A stretch of 64,000 bases of DNA from Edaphobacter sp. 12200R-103. Lineage in GTDB: Bacteria > Acidobacteriota > Terriglobia > Terriglobales > Acidobacteriaceae. Shown here one piece after another: positions 34,555-43,139 of the stretch (positions within the stretch are counted from its first letter, which is position 1; each line of letters begins with the position of its first letter). The position numbers were made by a program, and so were the translations under genes. The notes beneath the pieces are model-generated. The model was not told the DNA's origin and made no database searches. It saw only the letters and a list, made by a program, of their open reading frames with translations. The stretch covers positions 4,464,001 through 4,528,000 of the forward strand of contig NZ_CP048114.1 of NCBI RefSeq assembly GCF_010093025.1, in the 5' to 3' direction.

Positions 34555-35550
34555 CTACCCATGAATCCAGGTCGACGAATCCCGTGAAAGCACCATGGCA
34601 TCGAACCGATGCCGGACCTGGAACCCGAACTCCTCATAGAGTGCGACCGCAGGATGGTTGGACTCGGTGACCGTCAGGGTAATCGAGTCTGTTCCGGACT
34701 CTCTCAGATTCTCGATCGCGTGGTTTAGTAGCCTCTTTCCCAGTCCACGTCCCCGCTGTGAGGGAGAGACGCACAGCTGGGTAATATGAGCGACTTCGGG
34801 GGCGACCCGCGAACAGAGCAGCATTCCCGCCAGCCTTCCGTTGGCCTTCTCGCGCAGCAGCCATGACTGGTGCTCTTCAAAGACGCCGCAACCCGGAAAG
34901 CGCACGATATTGTGCAGAAACCGTAATGACCCGTGGAGTGAGCAATACTGATCGTTGATCTCGGCATCCACATGATGACGGTAGGCCGCATGGATCAGCT
35001 CTCCCGCCGCCTGGTAGTACAGCGATGACCAGGGAATCAGCTCGATCCCATCATCCGCCGTGTTCATCAGGCTGGGTCGTATGGAACGTTCTACATCCAG
35101 CTCCATAAAGAGCCTCGGGTGTCCCACGAAACCGGCGTTGAGAAATCCCGAGTCCATCTGGCCGCTTTCGTAGAGCAGCAGTTGCGATTCGATGCGAGCG
35201 ATGCCTGGCGAGTGAAGGAGCAGATCCAGCAGCTTTCGCAAGAGTGCGTCTGCAATATAGAGGCTCTGCTCCTCGTTGCTGGTCAGGGCGAAGGAGTCCC
35301 CGACGACGGCCTTGTGTCCTTCGTAGACGCAAAAGGTATATCCGGCAATCTTGCCCCGGTCGATAGCCACAAAGCCTGGCAGAATGCGGGAGTCGAGGTA
35401 TTGCAGCAGAAGATCGGTCGAGCTTCGATAGTCCCAGTGCAGCTTTTCTTCCCACAGGTCCGCCTCGGCCTGGAGCAGCGGGCGAAGCTGGCGGGCGGAA
35501 AACTGCCTCAGATCCAGCAATTCGAGTTGGGTTGCGACTGGCATCTGCAC
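34555..35550 (-). CDS. GNAT-family acetyltransferase (two-domain)
   Basis: A 331-residue protein whose C-terminal half is a clear GNAT domain: ITQLCVSPSQRGRGLGKRLLNHAIENLR (the acetyl-CoA binding R/Q-x-x-G-x-G pattern) then SITLTVTESNHPAVALYEEFGF. The N-terminal half (RQLRPLLQAEADLWEEKLHWDYRSS...) may be a degenerate second GNAT fold. Substrate unknown; protein- or small-molecule N-acetylation is possible. It follows the GT39 gene by 92 bases. Start at 35550 or at a Met two codons later. Confidence 0.85.
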   Translation of the reverse strand: MQMPVATQLELLDLRQFSARQLRPLLQAEADLWEEKLHWDYRSSTDLLLQYLDSRILPGFVAIDRGKIAGYTFCVYEGHKAVVGDSFALTSNEEQSLYIADALLRKLLDLLLHSPGIARIESQLLLYESGQMDSGFLNAGFVGHPRLFMELDVERSIRPSLMNTADDGIELIPWSSLYYQAAGELIHAAYRHHVDAEINDQYCSLHGSLRFLHNIVRFPGCGVFEEHQSWLLREKANGRLAGMLLCSRVAPEVAHITQLCVSPSQRGRGLGKRLLNHAIENLRESGTDSITLTVTESNHPAVALYEEFGFQVRHRFDAMVLSRDSSTWIHG

Positions 35551-35642
35551 AAAACTACGATGCGAGCGGATCGAAAGTCTGCGTCGAGCTTATAGAAATC
35601 TCTCCGTCGCGGCCGAATTCCTTTCGTTACGACTCTTTTCCC

Positions 35643-37478
35643 TCAGGGCTTGGCTGCAACACGATAAACCTCAAGCCCCTGCGTGTCATAGAGAAAAAGG
35701 GGAGTATACATGCGTCCAGAGAGATAGTGCTCCAGGGCGGCCGTGTCCCTGGTCGGAATCACCAGCAGATGTTCTTCAGTCGGTACGCCATTCTGACTGT
35801 AGTGAACCGTGGGCTGATTGCGGTAAAACGCAATGCCATAGTCGAGGTCGCGGCGCACCGACTCGACAGCGACCGTCTTCACATCCGGCGCTTTGCGGGC
35901 CATCTCCCGTGCCAGCGGACGAGCGGAGTAGTTGATGTCCAGATCTCTTCCGTGGAATCCCAGCAGGAAGACCAGAACGGCAAGAGACGGAATCAGCGTT
36001 ATGTTGGTGAGCTGTGAGATTCCCCAGTGTCGTCCGACGAAAAAGATCAACAGGGCAGCCCCAAGCGCCGCGGCTCCGGCGGCCAGCAGCCAATGGGCTG
36101 AAGGCACCAGCGTCTCGTACTTCATATGCTGTGGAGCCAGCGTGAGCACGAAGACCAGCACGGCAGTAGTCGCTGCATGGCCCCATTGCAGCCAGCCCGG
36201 CAGACCGCGGTGGCGCATACGGTTTAGATAATCGCCGGTCAGGATCGTCAGAGGGGGAATCGAGGGAAGGATATAGCCGGGAAGTTTGGAGCCTGAGAAG
36301 GAGAAGAAGACGATGGGGAAGAGCGCCCACAGGACCAGAAACTCAGGAAAGGCGTCGCCGGCGCGGGTGTGCCCCAGATATCGCTTTGGGTTGTGCCGTA
36401 CCTTCCATTCGGCGATGGAGACCGCAATGGAATCGACCAGCGCTCGGATTGCGATCACGGTCCATGGCATCAGTCCGATGATCAGGACGGCTACGTAGTA
36501 CCAGACGGGCTGATGATGCTGGTAGCGGTTGGTGGCAAACCGCTCGAGATTATGTTCCTTGAAGAAGACCCGGAAGAAGCTTGGGTTGCGGAGCTGGACC
36601 GCGAGGTACCAAGGCAGGACCATCGCGAAATAGAGGATCAGACCGGGCACCCAGATCGTTCTGCGCAGCAGCGACCACTCGCGGCGCAATCCAGCGAACA
36701 GAAGAATGATGGAGAGAGCGAGAAAGGGAGCGACTGGCCCCTTGGCCAGGGTGGCGGCGGCTCCGAAGAAGTACAGGTCGAAGAGCCAGAACTTCTTTCC
36801 GGTCTCATACCAGGCATACCAGCCCAGCATGCCGATACAGAACGGTGCGGCCAGCTGCATGTCCGTGGATGCGCCGCGCGAGAAGCTGAAGATTGCGACC
36901 GAAGACATGGTCATGAGCGCAGCGTCCAGATGCCCTCCGGGCCTGAACCTTCGCATGTGCAGAAAGATCAGAAAGATGAGAGCAAAGGCACCGGAAGAGG
37001 AGGGAAGTCTGGCTGACCAGTCCGAGACGCCGAACTCCTTGAAGAAGCCCATCGCCCGCCAGTAATAGAGGGCCGGCTTTTCCAGCCAGGGCTGACCGTA
37101 GAGAATCGGGGTGACGGTGCCGCCCATCAGGCAGTGATAGGAGGCCTCCAGGTCGGTGAGCCGGAGGCTGTGCGGAACGATCTTCGCCTTGACCTCATGG
37201 CAGGCCTCTGAGTGGGCCTCAAGCATCTCCCGGGCGACCTGGGCGTAGCGTGGCTCGTCGGCTCCTACCAGGCCAAGCTGGTCTCCGCCAAACATGGGGA
37301 TCAGACCGTAGAGCAGAAGAAATCCGCTGACGAGAACAAGGATCAGCAGTTCACGGGAGACAGCAGCCTCGGGGCGCTTCCATAGTCGGTACAGCCGGCC
37401 GCGGGATGTACCGCCGCCCTCCGTGCTCTGTCCGTTGGATGGTTGAGAATCAATCATTTCGGAAGAGAAACGTGACAA
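35643..37478 (-). CDS. GT39-family membrane glycosyltransferase (ArnT-like)
   Basis: A 611-residue integral membrane protein with many hydrophobic segments, of the dolichyl-phosphate-mannose/4-amino-arabinose transferase type. The periplasmic active-site region shows VGADEPRYAQVAREMLE (the Asp-Glu pair of the GT39 first loop, residue about 80) with further RMRRFRPGGHLD and DWSARLPSSSGA elements. These enzymes move a sugar from undecaprenyl-phosphate to protein or lipid A. The TTG start at 37478 lies two bases after the nrnA stop, so it is probably coupled; ATG at 37457 is an alternative. There are about 11 to 12 TM helices. Confidence 0.88.
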   Translation of the reverse strand: MSRFSSEMIDSQPSNGQSTEGGGTSRGRLYRLWKRPEAAVSRELLILVLVSGFLLLYGLIPMFGGDQLGLVGADEPRYAQVAREMLEAHSEACHEVKAKIVPHSLRLTDLEASYHCLMGGTVTPILYGQPWLEKPALYYWRAMGFFKEFGVSDWSARLPSSSGAFALIFLIFLHMRRFRPGGHLDAALMTMSSVAIFSFSRGASTDMQLAAPFCIGMLGWYAWYETGKKFWLFDLYFFGAAATLAKGPVAPFLALSIILLFAGLRREWSLLRRTIWVPGLILYFAMVLPWYLAVQLRNPSFFRVFFKEHNLERFATNRYQHHQPVWYYVAVLIIGLMPWTVIAIRALVDSIAVSIAEWKVRHNPKRYLGHTRAGDAFPEFLVLWALFPIVFFSFSGSKLPGYILPSIPPLTILTGDYLNRMRHRGLPGWLQWGHAATTAVLVFVLTLAPQHMKYETLVPSAHWLLAAGAAALGAALLIFFVGRHWGISQLTNITLIPSLAVLVFLLGFHGRDLDINYSARPLAREMARKAPDVKTVAVESVRRDLDYGIAFYRNQPTVHYSQNGVPTEEHLLVIPTRDTAALEHYLSGRMYTPLFLYDTQGLEVYRVAAKP

Positions 37479-37480
37479 GG

Positions 37481-38452
37481 TTAACAGAGTCCGGTTCTAA
37501 GTTGTTGAAGGATTCGCTCGGTTGCCACGTCAAGAGGACCATCCAGCGTGCACCCGCTGGCACTCCGGTGACCTCCTCCACCGAAGCTTTCTGCGATCTG
37601 GGCTACGTTCAGGCCTCCTTTGCTGCGGATACTGAGCCGATATTGGTCGGCAGAAGGAATCTCCCGCAGAAAGACGGCGGATTCAACCCCGGCGATGCTG
37701 ATCAGGTAGTTAACAACGCCCTCGCAGTCCTCGGCTCCCGCCCCCGTCCTTTCCATGTCCTGGGCGGTCACCCAGCTCCATGCCAGGGGGCCTTCAATGT
37801 GGAGGTTAGAGAGCGCCGTACCCAGTAAACGGATCTTGCTTTCGCGGTTGGAGAAGTAAATATCTCGCGCGATCCGGCCTGGATCGGCTCCGCGCGTGGC
37901 CAGATCGTGAGCCACAGCGAAGGTCTCTGCGGTAGTGCTTGAGTAGGTGAATGAGCCAGTATCCGAGATGATGGCCGTATAGAGGCAGGTCGCCATCGAC
38001 GGGGTGATTTCAACGCCAGCGGCCAGGGCCAGCCGGTAAACCATCGCCGCGACGGCACAGGCATGTTCGTCGATCCAGTTGAGAGCACCGAACGGCCGGC
38101 CGCTGGCATGATGGTCGATGTTGAGCAGAAGCCTTCCTTCGAGGCCCGTCAGACCAGTTCGCGGAATACCGTCGCACTCCAGCAGAATCGCTGGGACCGA
38201 GAGATCCGGTTCGATCTCCAAAACGTCTTTCGCCAGCCGGATTCGGTCGACGTTGGGAAGCGTCTGGTAGACGTGAGGAACCTCATCGGCCAGAACAATG
38301 AGGCAGTTACGACCCATCTGGTCGAGAATTTCCGCCATAGCAAGAGAGGAGCCGACGGCATCTCCGTCCGGCCTTGCGTGGGAGGTGATGAGAAAACGCT
38401 CGTGCGAACGAAAGGTTTCCAGAAGAGCTGCAATAGGTTCTTCGATCGTCAT
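37481..38452 (-). CDS. nrnA: DHH-family oligoribonuclease/pAp-phosphatase (NrnA)
   Basis: A 323-residue DHH/DHHA1 protein that degrades 2-5 nt RNA and pAp. Motifs: SHARPDGDAVGSSLAM (motif with metal-binding H/D), NIDHHASG (DHH), ISDTGSF, and GGGGHRSASG in the DHHA1 domain. Its ATG overlaps the rbfA TGA as ATGA at 38449-38452. This pairing with rbfA is widespread in bacteria. The product cleans up nano-RNAs made during RNA decay. Confidence 0.95.
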   Translation of the reverse strand: MTIEEPIAALLETFRSHERFLITSHARPDGDAVGSSLAMAEILDQMGRNCLIVLADEVPHVYQTLPNVDRIRLAKDVLEIEPDLSVPAILLECDGIPRTGLTGLEGRLLLNIDHHASGRPFGALNWIDEHACAVAAMVYRLALAAGVEITPSMATCLYTAIISDTGSFTYSSTTAETFAVAHDLATRGADPGRIARDIYFSNRESKIRLLGTALSNLHIEGPLAWSWVTAQDMERTGAGAEDCEGVVNYLISIAGVESAVFLREIPSADQYRLSIRSKGGLNVAQIAESFGGGGHRSASGCTLDGPLDVATERILQQLRTGLC

Positions 38453-38862
38453 GAGCGAGTCGCCGCCTGCGAAGTCTCCTCTTCCGTTGGGGTTCGCTTC
38501 TTCTCCCGTTTCTTGAGTCGGCCCAAAAGTTCTTCCATTCTTCCTGTCATCTTCTCCGATCGATCGATGGCAAATGTGAGATCAGGAACATGACGAACTC
38601 CCATTCTTTCACGAAGCTGCGATCGAATATAGCCACGGGCGGTCATCAGCCCCGCCAGAGTGGCCTCTTCCTCCTGCTCACTGCCATGTACAGCCACGTA
38701 GATGCGTGCGGATTTGCCTCCCGGCGCCAGAACAACATCGGTGACGTAGCTGGGCGCGATGCGGGGATCGGAGAGTTCACCTTCGAGCATGGCTCCAATC
38801 TCTTCTGCGAAGGTATTGGCGACTCGACTGCGGTGATGGGCTCGGGCTCGTTGTTCTGCCAT
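38449..38862 (-). CDS. rbfA: 30S ribosome-binding factor RbfA
   Basis: A 137-residue RbfA that binds immature 30S subunits near helix 1 and 44 and is needed at low temperature. The KH-like fold is supported by the RVANTFAEEIGAMLEGELSDPRIAPSYVTDVVL pattern, SARIYVAVHG and LRERMGVRHVPDLTFAIDRSEK. It overlaps nrnA by four bases and follows ylxP by 100 bases. A short basic C-terminal tail (KKREKKRTPTEEE) is present. Confidence 0.95.
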   Translation of the reverse strand: MAEQRARAHHRSRVANTFAEEIGAMLEGELSDPRIAPSYVTDVVLAPGGKSARIYVAVHGSEQEEEATLAGLMTARGYIRSQLRERMGVRHVPDLTFAIDRSEKMTGRMEELLGRLKKREKKRTPTEEETSQAATRS

Positions 38863-38962
38863 ACGGGTTCTGCCTTTGTGAACTGGTTAGGGTATCAGAC
38901 TCAAGCGCTCTATCGAACGCGAATAAGGTGGATTTCTGGCCAGATCAGTGGATATCCGGACT

Positions 38963-39259
38963 TTATTCCGGAAGAATCTCGGCAAAAGAATCAGAAATCT
39001 CCGCACCAAGCGACTGGCACAGGCGGTGAGCAGCCTGATCGATCTCCTGAAGCTGGCCGGTCAGGTAGCTCTGCGAACCGGAGATGACTGCGATGCCCAA
39101 TGTGGCCCGATTCCATATCTCCCCGGAGTCCAGCTCTGCAATTGCGAGATTGAAGGCGTGCCGCAGCCGGTCTTTCAACGAGCGCACAACCTGCCTCCGG
39201 TCCTTGAGCGACTGCGCGTGAGGAATCTCGATCTCGAGAATGAGTCTGGCTACCGGCAC
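38963..39259 (-). CDS. ylxP: DUF503/YlxP-family protein
   Basis: A 98-residue DUF503 protein (YlxP family). Signature: SLKDRRQVVRSLKDRLRHAFN and the C-terminal half with VISGSQSYLTGQL. In many Firmicutes and others it sits between infB and rbfA. It may bind the ribosome or aid in assembly; function is not established. Here the pair ylxP-rbfA is kept together but infB is about 10 kb away. Confidence 0.88.
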   Translation of the reverse strand: MPVARLILEIEIPHAQSLKDRRQVVRSLKDRLRHAFNLAIAELDSGEIWNRATLGIAVISGSQSYLTGQLQEIDQAAHRLCQSLGAEISDSFAEILPE

Positions 39260-39297
39260 GTTGTTTGAGAAGATCGACCGAAACGGCGTCCCCGCAG

Positions 39298-39978
39298 TTA
39301 GAAATGGATGACAAAGCCGATTCCCGGCTCGATGGTCCAGGTGTGCTTCTGGAGTGTCAGGTAGTTCGTTCCGAAGTCCGGAGCTTTAAAGAATGCCTGC
39401 CGGAACTGGGCGCGAATCCCAAAGTGGGGAGTGAGTTCCTTCTCAAGACCTGCGGAGTAGTAGTACGTCGCACGGGCCTGGTTAATCAGACTCTGACCGC
39501 CGCCTTTTGTGGGCCGGAAGGCAGTGGTACCGGCCCCCACGGAGATGAAGGGACTTGCTCCAAGAATCTGATGAGGCGGATGCATGACATAACCCAGGGA
39601 ATATTCACTCACGTTATTCTGTACACCGCCAACGATGTAAATGAATTCCTTGGTGCCGGCTTGCCTGAAGCTCTGCGTATACCGGGAGTAGGTGTAATTG
39701 AATTCTCCACCGATATAGGGTGACTTGGTGTAGCGAATCGTGATCAGGGCGCCCAGGGTGGAGCCCGTGTGCTGCGTCACGTTTGCATTGAGGTCGTTGG
39801 TTCCGGTGACGTCTTTGGTGAAGATGCCGATACCGTTGACGGCAAAGTCGATGCGCGACAGATGTTTGTCGAGTGTTGGGTTACTGCTCGTGGCCTGGGC
39901 CGCCGAAGAGACTGTCAGGGCTGCAAAGAGACAAAAAACGAGGCTCAACACACGCTGTGAGCGAGACGCAATCGACAT
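39298..39978 (-). CDS. Outer-membrane beta-barrel protein
   Basis: A 226-residue protein with a signal peptide (residues 1-30, ending SSAAQA) and alternating hydrophobic beta strands (SRIDFAVNGIGIF, GALITIRYTKSPYIGGEFNYTYSRY, SEYSLGYVMHP, TIEPGIGFVIHF). The last residue is Phe, the outer-membrane insertion signal of many porins. It resembles the OmpA-like/OprG 8-stranded barrel class. Specific function is unknown; no neighbours point to a transport role. Confidence 0.85.
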   Translation of the reverse strand: MSIASRSQRVLSLVFCLFAALTVSSAAQATSSNPTLDKHLSRIDFAVNGIGIFTKDVTGTNDLNANVTQHTGSTLGALITIRYTKSPYIGGEFNYTYSRYTQSFRQAGTKEFIYIVGGVQNNVSEYSLGYVMHPPHQILGASPFISVGAGTTAFRPTKGGGQSLINQARATYYYSAGLEKELTPHFGIRAQFRQAFFKAPDFGTNYLTLQKHTWTIEPGIGFVIHF

Positions 39979-40046
39979 CAGCCAGAAACTCCCTTAAACC
40001 GAAAAATATTGCCTCTCCAGTCTACTCTGGATTGATGTTTGGCGGG

Positions 40047-41393
40047 TTATGAGGGGGACGAGACCATTTTGGAGTCAACGAGCAGAACAAGCCCGTCGAC
40101 AGCTCTTACCTGAACGACGGAGCCGGGCTGAGGCAGGGAAGCGCCCGGAGAAAAGCATCGCGCGTTCCATAACTCCCCGCGAATCTCCACCTGGAATCCC
40201 GGCTCAGCACGATCGTCGAAATGCCGTTGGACGATGGCTGTTGCCCCGATCATCGCCTCCGGACCGGTGAGTACTTTGCTGCGGCGGGCGCGCAGTGCAA
40301 TCCAGGCGAGCAAGAACGAGATGGAACCAAAGCCAACCCCTGCGGCGACAGCGGTCGACAGATGAACCCTCTGTTCAGGGATGGGGCCGTCGACCAGGGT
40401 GAGCAGACCGGCGATCAGGCAGAGAGTTCCTGCCAGAGCAAGTGCGCCATGGCTCGTGAAGTTTGCCTCCAGCACGAACATTGAGACGGCCGCCAGAAGC
40501 AGAAAAATCGCGGTGTGGTGGATGGGTAGCAGGTTCAGTCCGAAGAGCGCAAGCAGGACAAGGAGCGTGCCGACGGCGCCCGGCACAATCGTCCCCGGCA
40601 CATTGAATTCCAGATAGATCAGCAGGGCTCCAAGCACCAGGACCAGAACGGCAAGATCGGGGTTGGCCAGGCGACCGAGCAGCCGCTCGCGGAGAGAGGG
40701 GGGGAAAAGAACGATGGGTGCGCCAGCGAGGTGGAGTGTCTGTATGGAGCCATCGAAACGATGAATCTGCCTTCCATCCAGACTGCGTAACAAGGCCGCA
40801 TCATCGGGGGCAGCCGCATCAATCAGGTTGAGTTTGAGAGCTTCCTCGTCGCTGTAAGATTTGGAGTTCTGGACGGCGTCTTCGGCCGCCTGTTGATTGT
40901 GTCCCCGGCGGGAGACATAGGATCGCAGAAAGGCCAGCGCGTCATTTTCGATCTTCTGCTTAAGGATGGGGTCGAGCTTGCGTCCTTCGACGATGGGATG
41001 AGCAGCCCCCGCATTTGTTCCCGGCGCCATGGCGGCTACATCCGCCGCTTCCAGCAGAAAAAAGCCGGCAGAGCCAGCGCGGCTGCCTGCGGGGGAGACG
41101 TAAATGATGACGGGAACAGGGGAGTGCTCGATGGCCTGGACGATAACACGGGTGGAACTGAGCAGCCCTCCGGGAGTGCCCAATGAGATCAACACTGCGG
41201 CGGCGCTGCGGCGATTCGCTTCTGCCAGTCCCCGCACGATATAACCGGCGGAGACTGGCTGAACCGTGTCGTGCAGGGTCAGCTTGAGCACAGGCGCCGG
41301 CTCTGCGGCCCGTGAGGCTACCGTGAAGAGGCATAAGACGGCACAGACGATTCCGAGGGCGAGGTGGCTTACGGAATAACGGAGCGATCTCAT
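40047..41393 (-). CDS. NfeD1b-type membrane protease (ClpP-class)
   Basis: A 448-residue protein. A signal peptide/TM (residues 1-30) precedes a ClpP-type serine protease domain (to about 215) with S108 in SPAGSRAGSAGFFL. Then come four membrane segments (about 225-380) and a C-terminal NfeD OB-fold domain (RSKVLTGPEAMIGATAIV onward). The Lys of the archaeal PH1510 Ser-Lys dyad aligns at R157 in LAFLRSYVSRRGHN, so catalytic activity is uncertain; Arg here occurs in other bacterial members to my memory. Its start is 14 bases after the TolB/TPR gene stop. Confidence 0.85.
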   Translation of the reverse strand: MRSLRYSVSHLALGIVCAVLCLFTVASRAAEPAPVLKLTLHDTVQPVSAGYIVRGLAEANRRSAAAVLISLGTPGGLLSSTRVIVQAIEHSPVPVIIYVSPAGSRAGSAGFFLLEAADVAAMAPGTNAGAAHPIVEGRKLDPILKQKIENDALAFLRSYVSRRGHNQQAAEDAVQNSKSYSDEEALKLNLIDAAAPDDAALLRSLDGRQIHRFDGSIQTLHLAGAPIVLFPPSLRERLLGRLANPDLAVLVLVLGALLIYLEFNVPGTIVPGAVGTLLVLLALFGLNLLPIHHTAIFLLLAAVSMFVLEANFTSHGALALAGTLCLIAGLLTLVDGPIPEQRVHLSTAVAAGVGFGSISFLLAWIALRARRSKVLTGPEAMIGATAIVQRHFDDRAEPGFQVEIRGELWNARCFSPGASLPQPGSVVQVRAVDGLVLLVDSKMVSSPS

Positions 41394-41406
41394 GCTTGGA
41401 AGACCT

Positions 41407-43059
41407 CTACGGCAGGCTTTGTCCGCGCGCGGCGAGGGCCTGTTTCATGCCGAGAGCAGCGGTGTTGTTGGGCTCAACCTTCAGGGCCTGCGCTACATCC
41501 GCGGCCGAGGCCGCAATCTGGTTTCCGTTGAGTTCCAGTCTTGCCAGAACCAGGTATGCTGCAGCGTTCGGTTTCAGCTTGATGGAAGCATGTGCCTCAT
41601 CCCGCGCGGCTGCGGTATCCCCGCTGCGCTCGCGGATCTGGGCAAGCCCGGCGCGTGCCTGCGCGCTGGCAGGATCGGCGGTCAACGCCGACTGAAACTC
41701 CCGCTCGGCCTCCGGGATCAGGCCCTGAGCGAGATAATCGCTTCCCATCTGGACGTACTGAGCTGCCTGCTCTGAGGCGGGCAACGTTGCCAGACGTGCC
41801 GCCCGCATCTGATCGATCTGAAACGCAGCCTGACGGAACGATGCCTCCGAGTAGCTGCGACGGATCCGCTCCAAAGGCTCAAAGCTGGAGTTTGCGGTGT
41901 TCCCGGTCCGGTTTGCAGTATTTGCCGAAGCCGGAGCAGGAGGCGGCGCGCCCTGTGCAATCAGGCTTTTGAGTAAAGGAGCTTCAGGATCAGCAGGGCG
42001 GAGCTTAAGAGCGAGATCGACTTCACGCCGCGCCTCGCTACGGTTTCCAGACCGGAAAAGGGAGACCGCAAGATTGTAGTGGTAGTCCGCGTCCTTCGGA
42101 TCAGCGGCGACGGCTCGTTGGAAGAGCGCGGTTGCGTTATGTCCCTGACGGCTGAGCGCGACGGCCTGATTGTTGATGACCTCGGGTAGAGGAAGTCGAC
42201 TGGCGACAAAGCTGAAGGCCTTTTCGGCTTCGGCATAACGCGCTGAGTTGAAACGCGACAGTCCAAGATAAAAATTTGCTTCTAGCGCGAGCCGGTCATC
42301 CTTTGGGATGCGATCGAGCGTGACCGCCGCCTGGTCGTAATCGCGTTCGGAGTACTGTGTTTTTCCCAGGGCCAGAAGCGCCGCGGCGTAGCCGGGTGAC
42401 TGCTGGACCGCAAGCTGCAGCCGTTTAATGCGCTCCCCGGCAGAGCCGGTGCCGGTGCCGCGGATATAGTTTTCAAACGCGCTCAGCCTGACCTGGCCGG
42501 ATGCTGCTAGAAACGTCTGCTGTGCCACATTGAACTGCGGATCGATATACTTTGCGATCTTCCATGCGATGGTGTTCTGCACGTCGAAGAGACGTCGCAG
42601 ATCGTTGGATTCCTGGATCGGCGCCGACATCTTTAGCTCATTGACCGACAGCACCTGGGCCTGGGCGGAGATGCGTCCGTTATTGACCGTGTAGGACCCG
42701 ATGACGACGTAATTTGCATCGAGAGTCTGGGCGATCCGGATGGTCGTGGCGCGGGTAGGGCGAAAGTCCGTGGGGAAGCCGAGGTGATCGAGCGCATACT
42801 GACGATCGTCGCGCGAGATCGTCAGGAAGCTGGCCGAGGAGAGCCTCTGATTCAGCGTGTCGGGAAAAGAATCGCCGATCCACGCAAGATCGCTCTGGCC
42901 GGAATGGTTCTCAAATGGCAGCACCAGGACGACGCGGCCGATAGATGCTGGCTGATCGGCCTGTTGTTGCGCCGGCAACGGTGGCGTGAAGGCGAGAGAG
43001 AGCGCGAGGACCAGGAGAAGACCGCAAAGGGTTGGACGGAATGAAGCAAACCTGAGCAC
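41407..43059 (-). CDS. Exported TolB/CsgG-like N-terminus plus TPR protein
   Basis: A 550-residue exported protein read from a GTG. A signal peptide (MLRFASFRPTLCGLLLVLALS...) is followed by VLPFENHSGQSDLAWIGDSFPDTLNQRL, the FlgO/CsgG/TolB-like signature, in residues about 40-160. The rest is TPR repeats (for example YAAALLALGKTQYSERDYDQAA, YHYNLAVSLFRSGNRSEA, AEREFQSALTADPASAQARA). It probably scaffolds outer-membrane or lipoprotein complexes. It lies just upstream of the NfeD protease and may work with it. Confidence 0.82.
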   Translation of the reverse strand: MLRFASFRPTLCGLLLVLALSLAFTPPLPAQQQADQPASIGRVVLVLPFENHSGQSDLAWIGDSFPDTLNQRLSSASFLTISRDDRQYALDHLGFPTDFRPTRATTIRIAQTLDANYVVIGSYTVNNGRISAQAQVLSVNELKMSAPIQESNDLRRLFDVQNTIAWKIAKYIDPQFNVAQQTFLAASGQVRLSAFENYIRGTGTGSAGERIKRLQLAVQQSPGYAAALLALGKTQYSERDYDQAAVTLDRIPKDDRLALEANFYLGLSRFNSARYAEAEKAFSFVASRLPLPEVINNQAVALSRQGHNATALFQRAVAADPKDADYHYNLAVSLFRSGNRSEARREVDLALKLRPADPEAPLLKSLIAQGAPPPAPASANTANRTGNTANSSFEPLERIRRSYSEASFRQAAFQIDQMRAARLATLPASEQAAQYVQMGSDYLAQGLIPEAEREFQSALTADPASAQARAGLAQIRERSGDTAAARDEAHASIKLKPNAAAYLVLARLELNGNQIAASAADVAQALKVEPNNTAALGMKQALAARGQSLP

Positions 43060-43139
43060 AGCTTGAGTATAGAGCGTCCAAAGCTGGCGCTCCGGATCGT
43101 CCCGGTTTGTGAGGAGCGCAAAGCGGGAGGGCTATGGCG

